A DNA stretch of 54,556 nucleotides from DASQPA01 sp035644215 (GTDB taxonomy: Bacteria; Acidobacteriota; Thermoanaerobaculia; Multivoradales; UBA5704), in the NCBI GenBank assembly GCA_035644215.1, contig DASQPA010000319.1:1-54556 (forward strand). The letters are read 5' to 3'. Position 1 is the stretch's first letter. Each line of letters opens with the position of its first letter. The notes under the pieces were generated by a model. That model ran no database searches. It had not been told where the DNA came from and worked only from the letters and a program-made list of their open reading frames with translations. The position numbers were made by a program, and so were the translations under genes. Below are positions 31,891-40,507 of the stretch, piece by piece.

Positions 31891-34005
31891 CTACCGCCCC
31901 ACCCGCTCCAACGCCCGCTGCATCAGCAGCTCCTGGCTGTTGCGCGGCGCCTCGCCGGGCGCCGGGCGGCGCTGCAGGAAGGTGCCGTCGGCGCGCATGT
32001 CCCAGGCTTTGACGTTGTCGCCCAGCTGGAGATCCAGGATCGTCCGCAGCTCGTCCTGGAGCCGCGGCTCCTCGACCGGGGTGATCGCCTCGACCCGGTA
32101 GTCTAAGTTCCGCGACATCCAGTCGGCCGAGCCGAAGAAGTACTCGGGCTTGCCGCCGTTGGCGAAGTAGAAGATCCGGGCGTGCTCCAGGAACCGGCCG
32201 ATGATCGAGATCACCCGCACCGTCTCGCTCTGGCCGGGGACGCCGGGGCGCAGACGGCAGATGCCGCGCACGATGAGGTCCATCTCGACCCCCGCCGCCG
32301 AGGCGGCGTAGAGCGCCTCGATGATCTGCGGGTCTTCGAGCGAGTTCATCTTGGCGATGACGTGGCCACCCCGCCCGGCCTTCTGGTGCTCCACCTCGCG
32401 CGCGATGAGCTCCAGGAAACGCTGGCGCATGTTGATCGGGGCGACCAGGAGCTTCTTGAACTTCGGCTTGTGGACGTAGCCGGTCAGCAGGTTGAAGAGC
32501 TGGGCCACGTCGTCCCCCAGCTCCTGGTTGGTGGTCAGGAGGCCTAAGTCGGTGTAGAGCTTGGCGGTCTCGGCGTTGTAGTTGCCGGTCGCGATGTGGG
32601 TGTAGCGGCGCAGGCCCTCCTTCTCCTGGCGCACGACGAGGGCAATCTTGGCGTGGGTTTTGAGGCCCACCACGCCATAGGCGACGTGGGCGCCCACGTT
32701 CTCCAGCCGCTCGGCCCACTCGATGTTCGCCGCCTCGTCGAAGCGCGCCTTGATCTCGACCGTCACCGCCACCTGTTTCCGCGTCTCCGCCGCCCGGATG
32801 AGCGCCCGCATGATCGGCGAGTCGGCCGAGGTGCGGTAGAGGGTCTGCTTGACGGCGAGGACCGAGGGGTCGTCCGCCGCCGCCTCGATGAAGCGCTGGA
32901 CGCTGCCGGCGAAGGAGTCGTAGGGGTGATGGACGAGGACGTCGCCGGCCGCGATCACGGCGAAGACGTCCAGGTCCTCGGGGTCGGCGGCCTGGAGCCG
33001 CGGCCGGATCACCGGGGTCCACGGCTTGTACTTGAGCGACGGCAGGGGGACGGAGGCGAGCTGCATCAGGTCGCGCAGGCCGAGCGGCCCCTCGGCCTCG
33101 AAGAGGTCCTCGGGACGGGTCTCCAGCTGCTCGGAGAGGAGGTCGCGCATCCACTGCGGCATGCCGGCCGCCACCTCCAGCCGCACGACGGTGGCGAAGC
33201 GCCGCTCCCGCAGCTCCTCCTGGATCGCCTCCAGGAGGTCGTCGGCCTCCTCTTCGTTCCTCTGCACGTCGCTGTTGCGGGTCACCCGGAAGGGGTGCGC
33301 CTCGACGATCTCCATCCCCGGGAAGAGCCGCTCCAGGTTGTGGACGATCACCTCCTCCAGGGGGACGAAACGCAAGGCCCCCGCCACCTGGAGCCAGCGC
33401 GGCAGGGAGGAGGGCGCCTTGACCCGGGCGAAGCGCAGCTCGTCGTCCCCCGGCTCCTTGACCGCCACGGCGAGCGAGAGCGAGAGGTTCGAGATGAAGG
33501 GGAAGGGGTGCGCGGGGTCGACCGCCAGGGGGGTGAGGATGGGGAAGAGGTTCTTCTCGAACTCCTCCGAGAGGTGGCGGCGCTCGGAGGGCTTCAGGTC
33601 CTCCCAGCGGAGGAGCTCCAGGCCGTGGGCTTTGAGGGCCGGCAGGAGCTCCCGGTGGAACAGCCGCCGCTCGCGGCCGAGCATCGGCCGCACCATGCGG
33701 TCGATTTCGGCCAGCTGCTGGCGGGGGGTCCGGTTGTCCGGCGGCAGCTCGCGGATGTTGCTCGCCAACTGTTGCTTCAGGCCGCCCACCCGCTTCATGA
33801 AGAACTCGTCCAGGTTGCTCTCGAAGATGGCGACGAACTTCAGCCGTTCGAGAAGCGGCGTCTCCGCGTCCTCCGCCTCGTGGAGCACCCGGGCGTTGAA
33901 GTCGAGCCACGAGATCTCGCGATTGAGGAAGAGGGACTCCGGTTCGAGCCGCTCCGGGGGCGGAGGGACCGGTTCGGGGCGGAAGCTTTTCTTGGGTTCG
34001 GACAC
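31891..34005 (-). CDS. ppk1: Polyphosphate kinase 1
   Basis: 704 aa from a GTG start (VSEPKKSF) with GCGAGG upstream; an upstream ATG would add 20 residues but has no ribosome site. The N-terminal domain has FLNREISWLDFNARVLHEAED. The two catalytic histidines are visible in VGLKTHAKIALVVR (phospho-His) and RRYTHIATGNYN, with EIKARFDE between them. The enzyme polymerises ATP gamma-phosphate to polyphosphate and runs in reverse. It is divergent from the PHP and Ppx/GppA genes. Confidence 0.95.
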   Translation of the reverse strand: MSEPKKSFRPEPVPPPPERLEPESLFLNREISWLDFNARVLHEAEDAETPLLERLKFVAIFESNLDEFFMKRVGGLKQQLASNIRELPPDNRTPRQQLAEIDRMVRPMLGRERRLFHRELLPALKAHGLELLRWEDLKPSERRHLSEEFEKNLFPILTPLAVDPAHPFPFISNLSLSLAVAVKEPGDDELRFARVKAPSSLPRWLQVAGALRFVPLEEVIVHNLERLFPGMEIVEAHPFRVTRNSDVQRNEEEADDLLEAIQEELRERRFATVVRLEVAAGMPQWMRDLLSEQLETRPEDLFEAEGPLGLRDLMQLASVPLPSLKYKPWTPVIRPRLQAADPEDLDVFAVIAAGDVLVHHPYDSFAGSVQRFIEAAADDPSVLAVKQTLYRTSADSPIMRALIRAAETRKQVAVTVEIKARFDEAANIEWAERLENVGAHVAYGVVGLKTHAKIALVVRQEKEGLRRYTHIATGNYNAETAKLYTDLGLLTTNQELGDDVAQLFNLLTGYVHKPKFKKLLVAPINMRQRFLELIAREVEHQKAGRGGHVIAKMNSLEDPQIIEALYAASAAGVEMDLIVRGICRLRPGVPGQSETVRVISIIGRFLEHARIFYFANGGKPEYFFGSADWMSRNLDYRVEAITPVEEPRLQDELRTILDLQLGDNVKAWDMRADGTFLQRRPAPGEAPRNSQELLMQRALERVGR

Positions 34006-34101
34006 AGGGATCGACCTCGCAGTGGGCCCTGCGGCGGAAGAGGCCCTCGGAACGCAGAGCTTCATTCTGCCATAGTGCCCGGGAGCGGCACCGAGGAAAG
34101 C

Positions 34102-34119
34102 CTGTGACGAAGCCGTGAC
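34102..34119 (+). promoter_or_regulatory. Pho-box-like direct repeat
   Basis: CTGTGACgaagCCGTGAC is two 7-bp repeats at 11-bp spacing, the layout of a PhoB box (consensus CTGTCAT twice with 4-bp spacers). It lies in the ~210-bp intergenic region between divergent ppk1 and the PHP gene, next to a phoB-like gene 3.7 kb away. Sequence match is partial, so it is a candidate. Confidence 0.5.
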
Positions 34120-34217
34120 AGCCCCGATAAACTCTGTTCGATGTTGCAGTTCCGCTACACCGTCGTCACCCTCTGGGCCTTCCTTAAGGCTACCATGCAA
34201 GAAACCGAGGGGGCGAC

Positions 34218-35897
34218 ATGGCCAAGGCCGACCTGCACGTCCACAGCAAACACTCCAACCGACCGACCGAGTGGATCCTGCGCCAGGCGCAGGCGCCGGA
34301 GAGCTTCACCGAGCCGAAAGAGATCTACCGCCTCTGCCGTGAGCGCGGCATGGACTTCGTCACCGTCTCCGACCACGACTCGGTGGCCGGCGCCCTGGAG
34401 ATCGCCCACCTGCCGGGGGTCTTCCTCTCCTCGGAGGTGACGGTCGCCTTCCCGGAGGACGGGACCCACGTCCACTGCCTGGTGTCCGGCGTTACCGAGG
34501 CGCAACACAGAGAGATCCAGCGCCTCTCCGGCAACGTCTACGAGCTGCGCGACTACCTGGTGGCCGAGGCGATCGTCCACTCGGTCGCCCACCCGCTGGT
34601 GCGGGTCAACGGCCGCCTCTCGCTCGCCCAGTTCGAGAAGCTCCTCGTCCTCTTCAACCGCTTCGAGGGCCTGAACGGCATCCACGACCGGCGGGCGAAC
34701 GAGCTCCTCCGGCGGATCGTCGACCGCCTCGACCGCGGGGTGATCGAGGACCTTGCGGCGCGTCACCGCCTCCGCCCGCACGGCCCGCGCCCCTGGGTCA
34801 AGAGCCTGACCGGCGGCAGCGACGACCACGGCGGCTTCTACATCGCGACCACCTGGACCGAGACGCCGCCCGCCGCGACCGTCGAGGCGTACCTCGCCCA
34901 CCTCAAGGCCGACGCCCACGTCCCCGGCGGCGCCACCGGCTCGACCCTCCGCCTCACCCAGAGCCTCTACGGCATCGCCTACGAATTCTACCGGCGGCGC
35001 TTCCTCCCCCTGCTTTCCGACCGCAGCGACCCCTTCGCCCGCCTGCTCCAGCTCCTCGCCACCCCGCCCACCGTGACGGCCGAGCCCCCGGCGCGCCGCC
35101 GGCTCTTCTTCCTCTCCGCCCCCGGCCGGCGCCGGAAGCGACCGGCGGCGCCGGCGGCGGGTGCGGGCACGACCCCCGACCAGGAGACCTTCGGCTTCGC
35201 CAGCCAGGCCAGCCGGCGAGCCCTCCAGGGTCTGCTGGAGGACTTCGCCCGCGAGATACGACGCGGGCGGCTCTCCCGCTGTCTGGGAGCGGCCGCCAAC
35301 CTCGCCCCCTTCGCCCTCACCCTCTCCCCCTTCCTCGTCGCCCTCCACGCCCAACACCGCGACCGCGACCTCGTCGACGGTGCCGCCGAGCGCTTCCTGG
35401 GCTTCCGCGGGGCGGGCGGGGTGGCCGATCGGGCGGCCTGGTTCACCGACGACCCGGCGGCCGACCTGCCGTGGGCCGAGACCGCCCTCGCCGCCTCGGG
35501 CCTGGCCGAAATGGCGGCCCTCACCTGTGGCGAGGGCCAGCCGCCGGGAATCCCGGTCCGCCGCTTCGCGCCCCTGGCCGAGCTCCCCCTCCCCGTCCGT
35601 GCCCGCCTCTCTTTCGCCGTGCCCCCGGTGCTCGAGGTCCTCGAACACTGCGAGCGCGAGCGCTACGCGCAGATCTTCGTCTCGACCCCCGGCCCGATGG
35701 GTCTCCTCGCCGTGGCGGCGGGGAAGATCCTGGGGTTGAAGATCACCTCCCTCCTGCCGGCCGACCTCCCCGCCCGGGTGCTCCGGGAGACCGGGAGCGA
35801 GGCCCTGGCCGATGGATGCCGGGAGTACCTGCGCTGGCTCTCGGGGCAGATGGACGAGGTGGGGGCGGTCGAAATGCCACTAGAATCGGTGGCGTGA
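34218..35897 (+). CDS. PHP-domain protein with partial glycosyltransferase-like C-terminus
   Basis: 559 aa. The PHP domain (1-235) has the metal motifs ADLHVHSKHSN, VTVSDHDSVAGA and SDDHGGFY. After a low-complexity linker, residues about 490-559 match the first half of a GT4-type glycosyltransferase domain (IFVSTPGPMGLLAVAAGKILGL). The fuller PHP/glycosyltransferase fusions continue about 300 residues past this point; here the protein stops after SGQMDEVGAVEMP. The segment that reads YHTDFP in relatives reads LLPADLP here. It is therefore a shortened fusion whose transferase half is probably not active. It is coupled to the next gene by an overlapping GTGA. Confidence 0.8.
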   Translation: MAKADLHVHSKHSNRPTEWILRQAQAPESFTEPKEIYRLCRERGMDFVTVSDHDSVAGALEIAHLPGVFLSSEVTVAFPEDGTHVHCLVSGVTEAQHREIQRLSGNVYELRDYLVAEAIVHSVAHPLVRVNGRLSLAQFEKLLVLFNRFEGLNGIHDRRANELLRRIVDRLDRGVIEDLAARHRLRPHGPRPWVKSLTGGSDDHGGFYIATTWTETPPAATVEAYLAHLKADAHVPGGATGSTLRLTQSLYGIAYEFYRRRFLPLLSDRSDPFARLLQLLATPPTVTAEPPARRRLFFLSAPGRRRKRPAAPAAGAGTTPDQETFGFASQASRRALQGLLEDFAREIRRGRLSRCLGAAANLAPFALTLSPFLVALHAQHRDRDLVDGAAERFLGFRGAGGVADRAAWFTDDPAADLPWAETALAASGLAEMAALTCGEGQPPGIPVRRFAPLAELPLPVRARLSFAVPPVLEVLEHCERERYAQIFVSTPGPMGLLAVAAGKILGLKITSLLPADLPARVLRETGSEALADGCREYLRWLSGQMDEVGAVEMPLESVA

Positions 35898-37540
35898 AGG
35901 CCAACCCGGTCGTGGTCCAGGCGCTCTCCCTCCCCGGCGAACCCGGGCTCTCTCTCGTGCCGATCGAGAGGGCGGAGCCCCTGCCGCCGACACCGCGCCT
36001 CGCCGCCATCGACATCGGCTCGAACTCGATCCACATGATCGTCGTCGCCCCTGAGCCCAAGGGGGGCTACCGGGTGCTCGACCGGGAACGCGAGATGGTG
36101 CGGCTGGGCAAAAACTCTCTCTTGGAGGGAGCCCAGGGAGCGCTCTCCGAGCGGGCCATGGCCGACGGCCTGGAGGCACTGATCAAGATGACCACCCTGG
36201 CCGGCTTGAAGGGGGCACGCCGGGTGGTGGCGGTGGCGACCAGCGCCGTGCGCGAGGCGACCAATGGCGAGGAGTTCCTCGCCCAGGTCAAGGCGCAGAC
36301 CGGCTTCGACGTCCAGATCCTCTCCGGCACCGACGAGGGGCTGCTGATCTACCGCGCAGTGCGCGAGGTGGTCGACCTCGGGCAGGGGCCGTCGGCGGTG
36401 GTCGACGTGGGCGGCGGCAGCACCGAATGGATCGCGAGCCAGGGGGGGAAGGTCGAACGGGTCGTCTCCTTCCGGCTGGGGTCGCTGCGCTGCGCCACGG
36501 CCTTGAAAGGCGACCCGCCGAACCCGGGCGAGATCGACCGCCTGCGCCGGCGCATCCGGGCGGCCCTCGCCGAGGAGACCCTCCTCCGGCCGGTCGCCCG
36601 GCTCGTCGCCACCTCGGGAACGGCGGTCTGCTGTGCCGATCTGGCCGACCTCTTCGCCGAACGCGGCCGGAAGGGCGGGGGGGCGGCCCTGCGCGAGGTG
36701 CGGACCCGGGAGCTGTCGCAGGTGGTGGCGCGCCTGATCGCCATGAAGCGCCGGGAGATCGCCGCCCTGCCGCCGGTCGGCGGGCCGCGCTCCGATTCGC
36801 TCGTCGCCGGCGCCGTCCTCCTGGAGGAGCTGGTCCTCCACGCCGGGGTCGACCGCTTCCAGGTCTCGGACCGCGCCCTGCGCGAAGGGCTGGTGCTCGC
36901 CGCCCTCGGCCAGCCCATCCCGCTCGCCCGCGACCCCGAGGACCTGCGGCGGCGCCAGGTGCTCCAGCTCGCCGAGCGTAGCGAGAGCGTCTTCGCCCAC
37001 AACCGCCAGACCGCCCGCCTCGCCGTCCGCCTCTTCGACCTGACCGTCTCGGTTCACGGCCTCGGGGCGCGCGAGCGGGAGTGGCTGGAGTACGCCGCCC
37101 TGCTCCACGACATCGGCTACACCATCCACTACGAAGGCCACCACAAGCACAGCTACTACCTGATCACCAACGCCACCCTGGACGCCTTCGACCCGCGCGA
37201 GATCGAGATCCTCGCCCACGTCGCCCGCTACCACCGCGGCGCCCGCCCCCGGCCCCATCGCCACCCCACCTTGGCGGCGCTCAAACCCTGGCAGCAGCGG
37301 GTGATCGCGAAGCTCAGCTGCCTGCTGCGGGTGGCCGACGCCCTCGACCGCACCCATGCCTCCCGGGTGGACGAGATCTACGCCTCGATCCGACCGCAGC
37401 GGATCAAGCTCGAGGTGCTGTCGCGCTACGACGTCAGCCTGGAGCTCGAGGCGGCGCGCGAGCACCGGGAGATCTTCGCGGCGACCTTCGGCCGCCGCCT
37501 CGCGGTGCGCCAGGGGCTCGAAGCCGCGACCGCGGACTGA
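35894..37540 (+). CDS. Ppx/GppA phosphatase with C-terminal HD domain (exopolyphosphatase)
   Basis: 548 aa from a GTG overlapping the previous TGA. The actin-like N-terminal domain (from about 37) has AAIDIGSNSIHMIVV, and VVDVGGGSTEW is the phosphate-binding loop. The C-terminal HD-type domain has AALLHDIGYTIHYEGHHKHS and a later LRVADALDRTH. It probably degrades polyphosphate or pppGpp. Opposed to ppk1 with a Pho-box-like element between, it fits a polyphosphate turnover locus. Confidence 0.92.
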   Translation: MKANPVVVQALSLPGEPGLSLVPIERAEPLPPTPRLAAIDIGSNSIHMIVVAPEPKGGYRVLDREREMVRLGKNSLLEGAQGALSERAMADGLEALIKMTTLAGLKGARRVVAVATSAVREATNGEEFLAQVKAQTGFDVQILSGTDEGLLIYRAVREVVDLGQGPSAVVDVGGGSTEWIASQGGKVERVVSFRLGSLRCATALKGDPPNPGEIDRLRRRIRAALAEETLLRPVARLVATSGTAVCCADLADLFAERGRKGGGAALREVRTRELSQVVARLIAMKRREIAALPPVGGPRSDSLVAGAVLLEELVLHAGVDRFQVSDRALREGLVLAALGQPIPLARDPEDLRRRQVLQLAERSESVFAHNRQTARLAVRLFDLTVSVHGLGAREREWLEYAALLHDIGYTIHYEGHHKHSYYLITNATLDAFDPREIEILAHVARYHRGARPRPHRHPTLAALKPWQQRVIAKLSCLLRVADALDRTHASRVDEIYASIRPQRIKLEVLSRYDVSLELEAAREHREIFAATFGRRLAVRQGLEAATAD

Positions 37541-37885
37541 CCTCCCCGTTGCAACTTTTACTCTCCATCCGGCAGGATTTGCCTTTTTTCAAACCCCTCC
37601 CAGGGCTTGTAATTTTCCGGTAAGTGGCTGCGTCACATGGATTTAACACAGCTCTCACCCGGCGGTCACACGCTCCTCTGTGGAAAACAGTAAATTGATC
37701 GCCAACGATCCTTCCCAGGATCTCGACCGTGAGGGATCAAGATTATGAAAACAAAAGACTTAGACTCTCTTGCACAGACTCTTGTTCAAAGCGTGGAAAG
37801 CCCCATTCCGCGGCCCTCCGGAGGGGGTTCTCCGCAGGGTTTTCCACAGGATCTGTGGAAGACCCCGTGCTACGCTTCCCTTACG
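37541..37885. other. Intergenic region upstream of phoB-like gene
   Basis: 345 bp, relatively AT-rich (CAAAAGACTTAGACTC). It has two DnaA-box consensus matches (TTWTNCACA), reverse at 37679-37687 and forward at 37840-37848, the latter inside TTTTCCACAGGATCTGTGGAA. No gene is convincing. It probably carries the promoter of the two-component operon. Confidence 0.45.
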
Positions 37886-38578
37886 ATGACCCACGAACGC
37901 ATCCTGCTCATCGAAGATGAGCCCGACATCGCCGAGGTCCTGCAGTACAACCTGGAGAAGGAGGGTTTCGCCGTCGAGACCGCCCGCCGGGGGGACAGCG
38001 GCCTGGAGGCGGTCCGCCGCGAGGCGCCGGACCTCATCCTGCTCGACCTCATGCTGCCGGGGATGGACGGCCTGGAGCTCACCCGTCTGCTGAAGCGGGA
38101 CGGCACGACCGCCCGGGTGCCCATCGTCATGCTGACCGCCCGCGGCGAGGAGGTCGACCGCATCGTCGGCCTGGAGCTGGGGGCCGACGACTACATCAGC
38201 AAGCCGTTCAGCCCGCGCGAGGTGGTCCTGCGGGTGAAGGCGGTCCTGCGGAGGAAGAAGCCGGAGCCCACCCCGTCGGACCGCGAGCCCGACCTCGCGG
38301 TGGGGGGCATCCAGCTCGACGTCGCCGGCCACCAGCTGCGCATCCGCGGCGAGGAGATCCCGCTCACCGCGACCGAGTTCCGCCTCCTGCGCCTGCTCAT
38401 GGAGCGCGCCGGCCGGGTGCAGACCCGCGGCCAGCTCCTGACCGACGTCTGGGGCTACGCCGAGGACATCGACAGCCGCACCGTCGACACCCACATCCGC
38501 CGGCTGCGCCGGAAGCTCGGCCCCGAGGCCGACCGCATCGAAACCGTCATCGGCGTCGGCTACCGGCTGAGGCCCTGA
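37886..38578 (+). CDS. phoB: PhoB-like response regulator
   Basis: 230 aa. Receiver domain with the phosphoacceptor Asp in LILLDLMLPGMDG, acidic pair IEDEPD and switch Lys in YISKPFSP. The C-terminal winged helix of OmpR/PhoB type has LTATEFRLLRLLMERAGRVQT, then RTVDTHIRRLRRKLG and ETVIGVGYRL. The start was set at the ATG in MTHERILLIED rather than an upstream ATG. It is followed 4 bp later by its kinase. A phosphate role is inferred from similarity to PhoB and from the adjoining polyphosphate genes. Confidence 0.85.
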   Translation: MTHERILLIEDEPDIAEVLQYNLEKEGFAVETARRGDSGLEAVRREAPDLILLDLMLPGMDGLELTRLLKRDGTTARVPIVMLTARGEEVDRIVGLELGADDYISKPFSPREVVLRVKAVLRRKKPEPTPSDREPDLAVGGIQLDVAGHQLRIRGEEIPLTATEFRLLRLLMERAGRVQTRGQLLTDVWGYAEDIDSRTVDTHIRRLRRKLGPEADRIETVIGVGYRLRP

Positions 38579-38582
38579 GCTG

Positions 38583-40451
38583 GTGGGCTTCCTCGGCTTC
38601 ACGCCGAAGCTGCGCCTGGCCCCGCTGTGGCCGGCGCTCGCCGCCCTGCTCGCCGCCGCCGCCCTCCTCTGGGTCCTCCTCCCTGGGCTCCTGGAGAAGA
38701 GCGCCGCGGTCCAGCTCGAAGACACCCTGGACCTCCTGGGTCCGGTCGTCCTCGCCCGCATCGAGTCGGGCGGCCCGGACCTCCAGGGCTGGGTGCGCGC
38801 CCTGGCGGCCCCGGACGCCAATAGCGTCGCTGGCGCGGACGAGCCCGAGGCCCGGGGCCTGCGCCTCACCCTCATCGCCGCCGACGGCACGGTACTGGCG
38901 GACAGCGCGCGCACCGCTCTCGGCGTGCGGAAGATGGAGAACCACGCCACCCGGCCCGAGGTGCAGGCGGCGCTTTCGAGCGGGCACGGCTGGTCGGTGC
39001 GCAAGAGCGCCACCATCGGCCGTACCTATGTCTACGCCGCCCGCACGCTCACCGCCTCGGGCGGGCGCCTCTTCGTGCTCCGCCTCGCCCAGCCGCTCGC
39101 CCAGCTGGAAACCCTGAAGGGGAGCCTGGCGGCGGCCCTCCTCCTCGCCGTGCTCGCCGCCGGCGTGGCGGTCCTCGTCCTCTCGCTCTGGCTCGACCGC
39201 CGCCTGTTCCGGCCGCTCGCCGAGCTCATCGCCGGCGCCTCGGCGCTCGCCAGCGGACGCTACGACCACCGGGTGGCGCTCCCCGACGCCGACGAGCTGG
39301 CCGAGCTGGCGGTCGCCTTGAACCGCCTGGGGACCACCGTCCAGGAGCAGTTCGCCGCCCTGCGCCACGAGCGCGATCGCCTGAAGGCCATCCTCGCCGG
39401 CATGTCCGAGGGGGTGCTGGTGGTGGACGGCGGCGGCCGTGCGGTCCTCGCCAACCCGGCCTTCTGCCGGCTCTTCGACCTCTCCGGCGAGGCCGGCGAG
39501 GTGGCCGGCCGGCCGGTGCTCGAGCTGGTGCGGGTGCCCGAGCTCGACCGCCTGGTCGAGGCCACCCTCCGCCGTGGCGAGCCGCAGGAGGCCCAGATCG
39601 AGATCGGCAGCCCGGAGCGGCACACGCTCCAGCTCGCCAGCACGGTCCTCGCCGATCTTGGTGGCGCCGGTGGCACCGGTAGCGCCGGCCGGGCGGGGGC
39701 CGGAGCGGTGGTGGTGGCCCGCGACACCACCGAGCTCACCCGGCTGATGGAGATGCGGCGCGATTTCGTGGCCAACGTCTCGCACGAGCTCAAGACCCCG
39801 CTCGCCGCCATCCGCGGCTACGCCGAGACCCTGCGCGACGGCGCCCTGGGCGAGCCGGCCACAGCTTCCCGCTTCACCGAGCGGATCCTGCGCCAGTGCC
39901 GCCGCCTCCAGGCCCTGCTCGACGACCTCTTGACCCTCTCCCGCCTGGAGAGCCTGGAACGGACGCCGCCGCACGAGCCGGTCGACCTCGACGCGATCGT
40001 CCGCCGCGCCGTCGACCTGATGTCCTCGGCCGCCGAGGAGAAACAGGTCCGCCTGGCGCTCGCCGAGCCCGGCCCCCCGGTGCCGTTCCCGCCCCTGCCC
40101 GGCGACGCCGAGGGTCTGGAGCGGCTGGTCGTCAACCTGCTCGACAACGCGATCAAGTACAACCAGCCGGGCGGCGAGGTCGTCGTCCGCCTGGCGCAGC
40201 AGGACGGCGAGGCCCTCCTGGAGGTGAGCGACACCGGTATCGGCATCCCCCCAGAGGCCCTGCCGCGGATCTTCGAGCGCTTCTACCGGGTGGACAAGGG
40301 GCGGTCGCGCGAGGAGGGGGGAACCGGCCTGGGGCTCGCCATCGTCAAGCACGTCGCCCAGGCCCACGGCGGCCAGATCGAGGTCGAAAGCCGCCTGGGC
40401 CAGGGCTCGACGTTCCGGGTCCACCTGCCGATTGGGGGGGTGGAGGGGTAG
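38583..40451 (+). CDS. phoR: PhoR-like sensor histidine kinase
   Basis: 622 aa from a GTG start. Two membrane helices (about 13-37 and 180-202) enclose an extracytoplasmic sensor of ~140 aa, followed by HAMP (FRPLAELIAGASALASGRY), a PAS domain (LKAILAGMSEGVLVVD), HisKA with FVANVSHELKTPLAAIRGYA, and HATPase with NLLDNAIKYNQPGG, DTGIGIP and GTGLGLAIV. A Gly/Ala-rich stretch lies between PAS and HisKA. PhoR-type domain order and the adjoining response regulator support a phosphate-responsive pair. Confidence 0.87.
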   Translation: MGFLGFTPKLRLAPLWPALAALLAAAALLWVLLPGLLEKSAAVQLEDTLDLLGPVVLARIESGGPDLQGWVRALAAPDANSVAGADEPEARGLRLTLIAADGTVLADSARTALGVRKMENHATRPEVQAALSSGHGWSVRKSATIGRTYVYAARTLTASGGRLFVLRLAQPLAQLETLKGSLAAALLLAVLAAGVAVLVLSLWLDRRLFRPLAELIAGASALASGRYDHRVALPDADELAELAVALNRLGTTVQEQFAALRHERDRLKAILAGMSEGVLVVDGGGRAVLANPAFCRLFDLSGEAGEVAGRPVLELVRVPELDRLVEATLRRGEPQEAQIEIGSPERHTLQLASTVLADLGGAGGTGSAGRAGAGAVVVARDTTELTRLMEMRRDFVANVSHELKTPLAAIRGYAETLRDGALGEPATASRFTERILRQCRRLQALLDDLLTLSRLESLERTPPHEPVDLDAIVRRAVDLMSSAAEEKQVRLALAEPGPPVPFPPLPGDAEGLERLVVNLLDNAIKYNQPGGEVVVRLAQQDGEALLEVSDTGIGIPPEALPRIFERFYRVDKGRSREEGGTGLGLAIVKHVAQAHGGQIEVESRLGQGSTFRVHLPIGGVEG

Positions 40452-40457
40452 GGTCTA

Positions 40458-40486
40458 GCAGGGCAGGCACGGGGGCTCTGCCCTGC
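40458..40486. terminator. Hairpin between convergent genes
   Basis: GCAGGGCAG pairs with CTGCCCTGC (9-bp stem, 11-nt loop) just after the kinase stop. There is no T-run directly behind it; CCCCCTTTTTA follows 25 bp later. Possible shared terminator. Confidence 0.5.
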
Positions 40487-40507
40487 CCTCCACGCCGTTC
40501 CCCCTTT

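Noticed and set aside
37600..37886. Chromosomal origin of replication
   Set aside because: Only two DnaA-box matches and no dnaA, dnaN, gidA or rpmH nearby.
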